Positions 55,108-64,000 of a stretch of DNA of 64,000 bases are shown here, one piece after another. A program made the position numbers and the translations under genes. The notes below the pieces were generated by a model that was not told the origin of the DNA, did no database searches, and saw only the letters and a list, made by a program, of their open reading frames with translations. Origin of the DNA: Aurelia coerulea (lineage: Eukaryota; Cnidaria; Scyphozoa; Semaeostomeae; Ulmaridae); contig CM076961.1 in NCBI GenBank assembly GCA_039566865.1, positions 11,245,501 through 11,309,500 of the forward strand. The letters run 5' to 3'. Each line of letters opens with the position of its first letter. The stretch's first letter is position 1.

Positions 55108-55855
55108 CATTAAGTACAAAAACTTTCGGCGGATAAAATTTCGGACGATAAACTTCGGCGACAATATTTTCGGACACATTTTTGGTATTTCGGACAAATA
55201 AATTTTCGGACAGCATTTTGACTAGTTATCGGATCATTTATGCAAAATCACACCAGGTTGTAGGTTTATTGAAACAAATCACCTTCATAAAGTTTGGAAT
55301 AGAGTCCTAGCATGTCCTAAAGTCCCTTCAAACATAAAATTTGCTAAAATAGAATAGCAAAAAAATTACTAATTTTCTTGTTTCTATTCGTATCCATCAA
55401 TTTTTTGTATACGTGCTTTAAATTGTAGTTGGTGTCGTGTCATAGCCACTTTAAATCTGCAAAAGGGTCTTCTTGTTCTACGTAGTTTTCGATACCATCT
55501 TCAATTTTGGCCATTTTGATATGAATTCTTTGCGAATTACACCAGCAATAGTGAGAGAATATAAATCATGATAGGCGAAGAGGACTTTGTTGTTATTTGT
55601 TCTGACCACATGTTCTGACCAATGACAATAATATTGGATTGGAAACAGATTTTTTTCAAAAACTTTGCATGTTTACAATAGTCTTTCGTGACGTGCTGGA
55701 GATTCGATTTCAGATTTCTTTACTGCGCATGCGCATATCTCTGAAAAAATTTTCGGCGTGACAAATTTTCGGACAGCTCTATATTTCGTACAAATAAACT
55801 TTCGGACAAGTCTTTGTCCGAAAGTTTGTCACGCCGAAAATTTTTGCACTTAATG
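55108..55855. mobile_element. TA-flanked MITE with TTTCGGAC repeats, 748 bp
   Basis: TA lies at 55106-55107 and 55856-55857. The ends are CATTAAGTACAAAAACTTTC and, inverted, CATTAAGTGCAAAAATTTTC, followed by CGGCG. The motif TTTCGGAC(A/G), or its complement, recurs about ten times near both ends. The middle (about 55230-55720) is unique and AT-rich. It sits directly next to the preceding MITE. No coding potential. Confidence 0.87.
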
Positions 55856-56206
55856 TAATACGATGCTTTTCTCATAGTCAAGATTTGGAGCAATCCTAGA
55901 CAAGGCTCCAATTTTGTTTGATGTCTTTTTGCATATTGACTTTACATGCTGCTTGAAACTTAGTTTTGAGTCGATTGTTATACCCAAAAGTTTCACACTA
56001 TCAATCATCTGAACCACATTCCCATTTGTGTCAATACTCAGTTTGAGATCATCTTTTTCAGGGTTTGCAACCATCTCGTTGTCTTGGTACCAATCTATAG
56101 CAATTTTCATGTCCTTCTCGATGTTTGAAACGACGGAATCTAGGTTTTGGCCACATGCATAGATTGTGTCATCATCCGCCAAATTGCATACCTGAGAGTG
56201 TTGCAT

Positions 56207-56651
56207 ACTTGAGAGGGCTCAGGGAAACAAGCTCTGCAAATGAATTTGAACTCTCGTGAGACTGACGAGAATCTAGAGTGAGATTGTAATCATACTGAAA
56301 ACAGTCACCATTCAAGCTCATTTCCAGTTCAATCAAATTAAGCAGGATTTTCCTTTGGGAAAACAAATCTTTGTTGCTGTGTTTGCTTTAAAGCTTGAAA
56401 TGAAGGCAAACTCAAACAAGCTTGACTTGTCGTTTGTTTGAGAATAATTCTAGTATAGGATTATTGCAAAGCTTGACCAAGCTCTGATTGTGTTAATATA
56501 CTCAATTCAAGCTCCTTCAAGCCATGCTCCTGTCAAGATTGTGCAAGTTTGTTGCAAGATCATTCCTTTGAGAGATAGCAATGATGCATCTTTTTCAACC
56601 CCCTTTTTCATAAATGTCACAAGCAGAATATTACCAAGTATGGTTTTGTTA
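56207..56651. other. Unassigned DNA
   Basis: Between the truncated end of LINE 3 copy B and the next MITE. CAAGCTTGA/TCAAGCTC-like words are frequent, but there is no gene or repeat end. Confidence 0.3.
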
Positions 56652-56653
56652 TA

Positions 56654-57262
56654 CCGAGTGAACCAGAAAAAAGTGACCCAACGCAATCTGTTATAGAAAA
56701 AAAGTAAGTGGCCGATTGAAATATTTCAAACGTTGTTCTGTCACCAAAAGACTAACCTATATTATGAGTATTTTTCGAAATTTTTTTGAACACAGTAAAG
56801 CTCCTGAATTTTGATGAAAAGGGCAGGAGTGAAATGCTCAAAAATTCCTCAAAAACAGGGGATCGATATAAAGGCACTTCAGATCTTTAAAGCAACGAAG
56901 AGTGTGTTTTATTTTGCCTGAGAATATTTTTGAATACCTAGGGGCTATAAAATTGCTCTGAAGACTTCCGACTGCGTTGCCTATTCCCAGGTTGAAATGA
57001 AACACGCTCCTCGTTGCTTTGAAGAGTTGAAATGGCGTTAAATCGATCCCCTGTTTTTGACGACTTTTAGAGGATTTCAGGCAGGCCCCTTTCCTCGAAA
57101 TCCTTAATTTTGGAAATTTACCGGACCGAATAAAATTGCGAAAAATACTCAAAGCATATGTTAGTCTTTTGGCGACAGAACAACGTTTGAAGCATTTCAA
57201 TCGGCCACTTACTTAATTTTCTGTGACAAATTGCTTTGGGTCACTTTGTTTGGGTCACCCGG
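56654..57262. mobile_element. TA-flanked fold-back MITE, 609 bp (same family as 54486)
   Basis: TA lies at 56652-56653 and 57263-57264. The left end, CCGAGTGAACCAGAAAAAAG, is mutated relative to the right end (CCGGGTGACCCAAACAAAGT, inverted). Internal arms match the copy at 54486. The minus-strand 120-codon frame (57200-56838) shares FKRCSVAK, KFPKLRISRK, ACLKSSKSRQKQ and HFNLGIGN-type blocks with the plus-strand frame there. Confidence 0.87.
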
Positions 57263-57321
57263 TAGAGCAGAGCCCAGAACACTTCAAAAAGTAGTTAGAT
57301 TTCTTATGTTCTGCTTGTGGC

Positions 57322-59012
57322 AAGATAAGGCTCAAATCCTTACTGGTTGCCAGAGCATGCAGAAATCATCCAATTTCATGCTTGTCAGCCAATGAGATCA
57401 CCGCTTTCTAGCCCCTGGAGACAAAATCGGTCGTTTGAGGTAAATTTTCTAGTACCCTCACTAAAACTGAAATGGATGCTAGAATACTTCAGTTATTCGC
57501 AATTTTTTTGATAAATCAGTTATGGGGATGTCCGTCCAGAGTTGTTTACATGTTTAGGCACATAGCTTGTTTGGGGCCGGAGCTGCGTTCATTTTCCGGT
57601 CGAAGAATATTGACCTTCGTTGAAATATCTATAGAAATCGCTACAAATGAGATATACAGATAAGAATTTCAGCAATTATGCATACTGACCTCAGCAATAA
57701 CCCAAACTCCTTTAATGCTATCATATCTCAAAATTGGAGGCAATTTCTAATGATTTCTGGTAGAGATATCATTTGGGCCTAAGCTTGTCCTCGCTTAAAA
57801 CTCATTCCATTGCACTTAAAAAGTAATGGTAAAATTCTAGAGCTGAATAATGCACTTACCCATGACTCAGGCACCAATTTGACTTCGTTTGCCTTTTTTA
57901 CATTAGCAAATTTTTATAAGAAACGACCAGTTGTGGGTGAATTGCAAAAACTTTCCTCGGTCTATATTTTTATCTGCACAGTCTATCCGCTTCAAACAAC
58001 AAACAGTGAACTTTGTATCATAAAAGTCTTGCATCACAAAACATTCCTATAGAACGATTCCATGCGCCTTAGCGAGGCACTCGTGAATTGTTTTCACGCA
58101 TTTGGTTCAATCAGTCAATGCAAACAAACAAAAGTGCAAAACCGGGTATCTTTTTTAGCGAACCCAAAACAATGTTTTGTTCTTTTTATGTTTTGCATTG
58201 ATTGAAATAAGAACGAAAAGAACGAAATGCGTGAATACAATTCACGAGTGCCTCGCTAAAGCACATGGAATCGTTCAAAAGGAATGTTCTGTGATGCAAG
58301 ACTTTTATGATACAATGTCAAAGTTCACTGTTTGTTGTTTGAAGCGGAGAATCTGTGTAGAGAAAAATATGGACCGAGGAAAATTTTTGCAATTCGCCCA
58401 CAACTGGTTGTTTCTTACAAAATTTTGGCAAATTAAAGAAGGCAAACGAAGTCAAACTGGTGTCTGATTCATGGGTAAGCGCATTATCTAGCTCAAGAAC
58501 TTTATCATTACTTTTTAAGTGCAATGGAATGAGTTTTAAGCGAGGACAAGCTTAGGCCCAAATGATGTCTCTACCAGAAATCGTTAGAAATTGCCTCCAA
58601 TTTTGAGATATGATAGCAGTGAAAGAGTTTCGGTCATTGCTCAGGTCAGTATGCGTAATCGCTGAAATTCTTATCTGTATATCTCATTTGTAGCGATTTC
58701 TATAGATATTTCAACGAAGGTCAATATTCTTCGACCGGAAAATGAACGCAGCTCCGGCCCCAAACGAGTTGTGTGCCTAAACATGTAAACAACTCTGGAC
58801 GGACATCCCCACAACTGATTTATCAAAAAAATTGCAAATAACTGAAGTATTATAGCATCCATTTCAGTTTTAGTGAGGGTACTAGAAAATTTACCTCAAA
58901 CGACCGATTTTGTCTCCAGGGGCTAGAAAGCGGTGATCTCATTGGCTGACAAGCATGAAATTGGATGATTTCCGCATGCTCTGACAACCAGTAAGGATTT
59001 GAGCCTTATCTT
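57322..59012. mobile_element. 1.7-kb fold-back element with 9-bp target duplication
   Basis: A perfect direct repeat, GCTTGTGGC, flanks it (57313-57321 and 59013-59021). The inverted ends begin AAGATAAGGCTCAAATCC, and the arms are about 800 bp (57322 to about 58110; about 58200 to 59012), highly similar: a 63-codon frame is repeated in both arms with four residue changes. The loop is about 80-90 bp. Long arms plus a 9-bp duplication point to a Mutator-like or fold-back transposon; this is inference. No transposase. Confidence 0.92.
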
Positions 59013-59021
59013 GCTTGTGGC

Positions 59022-59480
59022 ACTTTGAGCTATTTCAACATTTTCTCAAAATTAATAGACACAATGAATACAATTCTCAAGAGCTTTGAACATAAATTGA
59101 ACATTGAACATCAGTATTGCTCATGAAAATCAACAACAGGATGTAATCAGTCTCTTGGCTCAATGCAGGACGTTGCAGGATGCATTATTTCAAATACATA
59201 GTACCACACGCAACGAACAAATTTTTATTGAATTATATCAAATACCTTGGACCAAATGTGGTTGTGACTGATTTTGTAGCCAAGAAAAGATAGGCCTAGT
59301 TTGCTTCTACTGAAGGTATTTTATCAAATTTGGTGCCAAAATGCTAGAGAATCATCAATCTTCAAATACAAAAACCAGGGTCAGGGCCATACCCCTCCCC
59401 CCATTTTTTCGTAAGTTACGCCGTTCTGAAAGGCAGATCATTATGTTGTGTAGTGATAATTTTTGCATCAAGTTTGCCCC
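59022..59480. other. Unassigned DNA
   Basis: Right flank of the fold-back. Nothing assignable; a CCCCTCCCCCCATTTTT patch lies at about 59390. Confidence 0.3.
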
Positions 59481-59559
59481 TCTCCCCCACTTTTCTGATT
59501 TCCTCGGAGGCCCTGAAAACTTGCTATTGCATTTTTCCAAGTTGATTTTTTCGCTGTAA

Positions 59560-59776
59560 GTGCCTGCTCGTAAATGCTGAATGCTTGATCCTCTAAAACT
59601 TTCTGATTTTGACGTGCAGACTGGATGCGTTGCAGAAGTCTGAGACATTCTCCGCAAATATACTTTGCCGAGGGCCTAGGCCGGACGACGACCTCCAATT
59701 GTTGCAAAGCAGCGTTCACGTTAAACTTCCCTTCCCCATCGAACAAATTAAAGTCTTTGCGACCATCCTTCAGCGA
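59560..59776 (-). CDS. Possible host or TE exon with a Cys pair
   Basis: The minus strand after a possible acceptor (AACATAG, AG at 59778-59777) reads SLKDGRKDFNLFDGEGKFNV, NAALQQLEVVVRPRP, SAKYICGECLRLLQRIQSAR and QNQKVLEDQAFSIYEQAL. The CxxC followed by a Leu/Arg helix recalls N-terminal zinc-binding modules in cnidarian expanded families, where a first CxxC sits in the preceding exon. No such exon was found nearby. The 3' limit is unclear; the frame runs on to 59468 but looks random after EQAL. No function is proposed. Confidence 0.4.
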
Positions 59777-59991
59777 CTATGTTTGAATCGAAGCAAAGAA
59801 TGCACGAAGACATATTTGATACATTGGTGAAAATGATTGCTCCAGTTTTTCACGCGATATTTAGTTGCAGACTTGTCGACCATGAAGGATTATTATCACG
59901 TGGTCGTGGCATATTGACGCGATTTTCAATCCAACACTGCGCAAACAGGCTATACAACCGCAGAACCGCTAGCGGCAAGTTTTGTCCAATC

Positions 59992-60117
59992 AAAATCCGA
60001 GTTGCTCCCTGAACTTTCTGGGGAAATGATTGATCAATCACGTTCATCCAAATGAGGCTGGACAAGCGTTTCGACTTTGTTGCGCAGACTCTACACTCTA
60101 CGATTGTCGAGTCTACA
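59992..60117 (-). repeat. Dispersed repeat, inverted copy of 17976-18121
   Basis: Reverse complement of the 18-kb segment, including ATTGATCAATCA and CTGGACAAGCGTTTCGACTT. The copies differ by a few substitutions. Confidence 0.7.
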
Positions 60118-62080
60118 CACGGGCTACTTATTCAATGTTTCATGTTGAGCGCCTGTTGAGCAAGATTTACTGCATATATACAAGAGACTTACGTGTCCAA
60201 CAGTAGACTAGTTTATCCATTTCAATCGATATAAATTAAATCTACGACAACGACAACAACATCGATAGAGACGTTAGTGGGAAGCATTCTATCCCTTAAA
60301 CAACGTGTGGACGCCGATTAAATTCATTCCAGGGGGTAAACGCGATCAATTTTTGAGAGATGTCTGTGCAGAATGTTAATAAATGCTAATAAAATATACA
60401 GCAAATGCAGGAAAATAATGAAATTGCAGGAAAATATGCCACTTTTGATCCTCTATCCAACTGCATAACTTGTTTGTAATTTAAACATATGATTATGCGT
60501 ATTTTGGCTGTACACATGCGAACATTCGTCGAATTCGTGTGTGATGAGGTCAGCACTTTTTACAAATTTTTCTTTGCAAAGCAAAAGCTATTCAACCATA
60601 GAATATACTAAAATTGGACCCATGTCCTTATTGCCTTTCGTTTTCTCACAATCAACGATTTAAAAATTTTAGTACTGAGCTCTATTGATTTTGAAAATCC
60701 TATACTGTGACGTCATGAGCACGTCACGTGACATAACTAAAAATAGATTTCATTTTTTGGTTCAGCTCATGATGTACTATGCACATGCCAAGTTTCAAGG
60801 CTCTACATCGTTCAGAACGGAAATAAAATAGGGGGGCTGATTCAGGGAGCCCCCCAGCCTTCCTAGAGCATCAATATCCTAGGCCTGATAGGGTTAAGGC
60901 ATGAACCAGCATGGAAAGTCGATGGCAAATTTGAAACAGATGAATAATTTATTTCATTCATTTGGCATAATTACGCGAAATTATCATAATCCACAACTAC
61001 AATCGTGGCCAAAGTTTTTGATAGTAAAAATACTAGGCCAAATATCTAAGTTGTAATCAGAAAACAGTGCAGATTGTCCATTTCTGACCTCCCCTTGGTT
61101 CAATGTACCAGACAAGTATTTATGCGTGTGCCTAAGCATCATGCATGGCTCCTGGAGACGAGGCGAATGGATCACTTAATGATAATAACTGGGAAAGTAG
61201 AAAAAAATTAGGTGATGTAAGAATATGCGGAACGATTGGAATTAGAAACTGATTTCATAGCGATTATCTCTCCTCTATCTAAAAATGTTCAGCAAAAATT
61301 TTTTGCCAAATCAGTTTTACTTTCCATTCTGTCCCTTTCAAACCAAACCAAAAATATCAACGCGAGTGGCGGATGCATACGAAACTAGAAGAACCAAAAC
61401 TGAATGGCAATAACACTCGTCAAAGACGCATGAACATTTTTTGACAAGTTTCAAAAAAGATTACCAAATTATCAAATTGTTTACAAAATGATCCTTGTAT
61501 TACAAAATGTTGGCTTCATTCTATCTGAGGCAGATTAAAAGAGGGGGTTACTATTACAATTTGGGGCTAAAATTCGGAACTTCAAAGGAGCCTAATGCTT
61601 TTTAATCACTGAAAAGTGTTTGCTTCAGACTGAAAGTATCCTATAGTCAGGTCGCTACGGGGATTCACACTGGAAAAATTTGCGGGCGATTTAATTTTTG
61701 GTTTAAATCATACCTTTTACCTTCCTGATGATGATTTTAGTGGTTGGACGCCTTCAAATTACTTCAGTGGCGCCTCCAATCGAAGTTTAATCAGCGCTGC
61801 TTTGGGGCCTATCTTCCATGGAGGCGGCCATATTGTTTTCAATGTCAGACTTCTCGAGCAGATTGTGTTAAAGTCTAAATGTGCCTTGATTCCTCAATTA
61901 ATTTGAAAACAGCCTCCTTTAATTCAAATTATTCAACTGAATGTGGAAAATAACTGTTTCAGCGTATTTTCAAGGCGTTTAATCACGATTACGGGTAGGG
62001 GGCAACCGATAAGTTCTCGAGAAATATGACACAGACTTTTGTTGTCATCTGACATTACTTCCGCATGTTGAAATGTCTCG
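60118..62080. other. Long unassigned region with one transposon-end candidate
   Basis: No gene is supported. At 60832-60897 a hairpin, GGGGGGCTGATTCAGGGAGC then CCCCC, is followed by CCTAGGCCTGATAGGGTTAA. Reading inward from TTAA this gives CCCTATCAGGCC, like the CCCTATTC end of the piggyBac-like element at 23041, which also has a G-rich hairpin near its tip. No partner end was found. Confidence 0.4.
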
Positions 62081-62084
62081 ATCA

Positions 62085-62290
62085 GCCTTGAAAAGGCATG
62101 GTTTCATTTACAGTTTCGTATATTTTAAATTCACTACATGAAATTTATAGTTTACTATACCAACAAGTAACTAAACTACAAGGAAGTATACAGAGAAACG
62201 AGATAAACTGTATGGGAGGAAATTACTAAAAGGAGGAGCTCTCTCAATATAGTTACATACTAACCGAGGAGAGAATTCAAAGGCCCAAAC
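62085..62290 (-). mobile_element. LINE 1-like 3' UTR remnant
   Basis: AAAAGGAGGAGCTCTCTCAA and CTAACCGAGGAGAGAATTC resemble AAAGGAGGAGCTCCCTCAAT and CTAATCGAGGAGGGAAC in the 3' UTR of LINE 1 (4830-4880). This indicates a diverged, heavily truncated relative in the same orientation. Confidence 0.6.
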
Positions 62291-62464
62291 GTGCAAAATG
62301 CCCAAAGCCCAAAGTCAAAGTAGGATAAAGGAAAAGAGGTGACAAACTAAACAAAGGGGACGTTGCAACCTCTCCCTCTTCTCTCTTCTTACCTAAAATG
62401 TCACAAAGAGAATCTCTGCCGTAATTATTGATGTTTTACATGTATTTTTGTAAGAAATTATCTG

Positions 62465-63305
62465 CAACGGAAACTCAACTCTCAGATCATCAAAAATTAA
62501 GAAACTTTAACATATTTTTACTTTATCTTCACTTGTTTCCTGTATCGTATTACTCAGAGGGTATTTGAGTAGTGCCTAAACATCGGAAAGGCTTGAAAAA
62601 ATCTTGTTTTGAAATGTTCACGAGGGCATATGTGGTGAATAGTGAACATGAAGATTGTTATGGAACGTCTAAGAAACTCATAAGAAACTCTTAGTACTCA
62701 TTAAAGAAATTTTCAATACTGGCCCAAATTCTTAGTTTCTTATAAAGAAATATTTGCATAAGTTCTGCGCTAACTTTACTTCAATCCAAATTGAAACAAA
62801 CTTCAATTATGGATTCTCATATCCGAGTTCGTTAATTCATGGAAACTTAAATCTGTCCTTGATATCAAATGTTTTCAACTTTGAACGAAAATGTCCAAGT
62901 TTTAATCCCAGGTAGGTGGAACTATGTATATTTTGGGTACTGAGGATGTGCAATCGGGAAAAGTATCGTTTTCACAAATACAAGGAAACTAAGAATTTGG
63001 GCTAGTACTGGAAACTTCTTAAAATTATAAGATTTTGATTACTTGGAGTTTCTTACGAATTTCTTCAAGGTTCCATAACAGTCTTCGTGCTCATTACCTG
63101 TTCCCTCGCGAACATTTCAAAATAAGGTTTTTTTAGCCTTTCCAATTAGATTAGACGTAATACTCAACTACCTTTCATTTTCAAGTAATATAATACAGGA
63201 AGCAAACGAAACTAAAGTAACAAAATATGGTCAAGGATTTCCTACAACAAAATAAATAGTTTCTTAATTTTTGGCGATCTGAGAATTTAATTCCTTATAA
63301 GTACT
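62465..63305. repeat. Fold-back element, about 840 bp
   Basis: The left arm (62465-62700: CTCTCAGATCATCAAAAATT, CTTGTTTCCTGTATCGTATT, GGCTTGAAAAAATCTTGTTT, GAAGATTGTTATGGAACG) is inverted in the right arm (63045-63305). Arms are about 240 bp and diverged. The TAAGAAACT word is frequent in the loop. Its end matches the block at 560-630. Confidence 0.78.
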
Positions 63306-64000
63306 TTGGTACAAAAAATATGGGTAGTCTTTTCAACCAGTTTCTAAAGAGAAACGTGTAGCAGGAAAGGAAATCAAGTGTTATTTGGAGAAATGTGGAT
63401 ACATTGGTAATAGTGTGACTGAGATGAACAGACTTATTTGGATGCATTTAGCTGTGAGAATATTAAAATTCTGTAGACGAAGAAGGAGAAATATATGATG
63501 GACATGATAACTGGTACAAACTCAGAGCCCAAGAAAATGGTACCAATATTATAATTATACATATAATGCCTTGATGAGGACAAAATACCACTGGTGCTGT
63601 TTATCTTAAGTTAGCCACACCCTTTAATTAGGACAAGTTTCTTCGAAAGATATATGTCGTTAATCTGATTTGGCCCAACAGTTCCTTCAAAATCTTACAG
63701 TTTTCATACATGCTTGTCTTCTAAAAGTTCCCATGGTTTTTGTATTCAGAATTTTTAAATGTTTTCTTCAAACAGGCTTTGATCCAATTTTTGCTGTTTA
63801 CCGTGCTGTCCTTATTTCACCCCGAGGTACATATCACTCCACCAAAATGTCAGGGGCCTTTGATAACGATCCTTTTCCGTTTTCGGGTTCAAGAAAACTC
63901 CATAAAAATCCCGAAAAATTGCATTTTTAAATTTTGTACCCTTTTTTCAAACAGTGATCCCTTGCTTTCTCCGGCTCTTACTGACGTTGTTTCAACTAAT
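63306..64000. other. Unassigned DNA at the right edge
   Basis: The 86-codon plus-strand frame at 63670-63930 has no recognised motif. No repeat end was identified before the window stops. Confidence 0.3.

Larger units (their letters stand above)
53921..56203 (-). pseudogene. LINE 3 copy B, split by two TA-flanked MITEs
   Basis: The 3' part (53921-54485) encodes YNSFILSNFNYCPLIWMFCG through LRYGNDSLSFRGSILWN and the CNCMIC end, close to copy A at 14775. The 5' part (55858-56203) encodes MQHSQVCNLADDDTIYACGQ (motif C as LADD rather than FADD) to APNLDYEKSI. The two parts join at the TATA of copy A's TTGTATAATC once both MITEs are removed. It also has a 27-bp in-frame deletion after NPEK. It is truncated at 56203, earlier than copy A. 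The 3' tail (AAATGTATTATTATC) again ends in ATT repeats. Confidence 0.86.

Overview
This window looks like repeat-rich intergenic DNA from an animal genome, A+T-rich and with no prokaryotic organisation. The mix of retrotransposon families (CR1/L2-like LINEs with a PHD finger, RLE-type LINEs sitting in (AAT)n), many fold-back MITEs and one conserved eukaryotic RabGAP exon suggests an early-branching marine invertebrate, most probably a cnidarian. That placement is inference. Only one confident host gene is visible: a minus-strand terminal exon of a TBC1D25-like Rab GTPase-activating protein at 12.1-13.4 kb. A few weak exon-like fragments occur at 1.3-1.7 kb (SWIM-family-like), 40.2-41.9 kb (unknown) and 59.6-59.8 kb (unknown Cys pair).

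Layout. 0-4.4 kb: fold-back repeats, a tRNA-derived SINE, LINE debris and a TTAA element nested in a fold-back element. 4.6-9.4 kb: a nearly intact minus-strand LINE (ORF1, PHD finger, endonuclease, reverse transcriptase) broken by one in-frame TAG and one homopolymer frameshift. 9.8-10.8 kb: 3' part of a second LINE. 12.1-13.4 kb: host RabGAP. 14-17.3 kb: RLE-LINE fragment in (AAT)n, a third LINE and a TTAA fold-back. 18.6-24.55 kb: a fourth LINE split by two TTAA-flanked DNA elements, one of which carries a nested TA-flanked MITE. 25.9-33.6 kb: a 64-bp satellite interrupted by a 6-kb inverted repeat whose arms each carry a (GGGTCCT)n minisatellite. 33.7-43.5 kb: sparse DNA with MITEs, mosaic duplications and a 1.3-kb element with a 9-bp target-site duplication that interrupts an open frame. 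43.5-53.9 kb: a cluster of RLE LINE fragments from two families, plus a 640-bp repeat unit, all bordered by (AAT)n arrays. 53.9-57.3 kb: second copy of LINE 3 split by two adjacent TA-flanked MITEs, then another MITE. 57.3-59 kb: a 1.7-kb fold-back with a perfect 9-bp target-site duplication. 59-64 kb: mostly unannotatable, with repeat ends and one more fold-back.

How the parts relate. The main signal is nested insertion. In several cases removing the inserted element together with one copy of its duplicated target rebuilds an uninterrupted host sequence: LINE 4 twice at TTAA, a fold-back once at TTAA, an RLE LINE once at GAGCA, an unknown open frame once at GGTTTATCC, and LINE 3 at two adjacent TAs. 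These give relative insertion order without any external data. All similarity statements come from reading motifs and comparing copies inside the window; no database search was possible.
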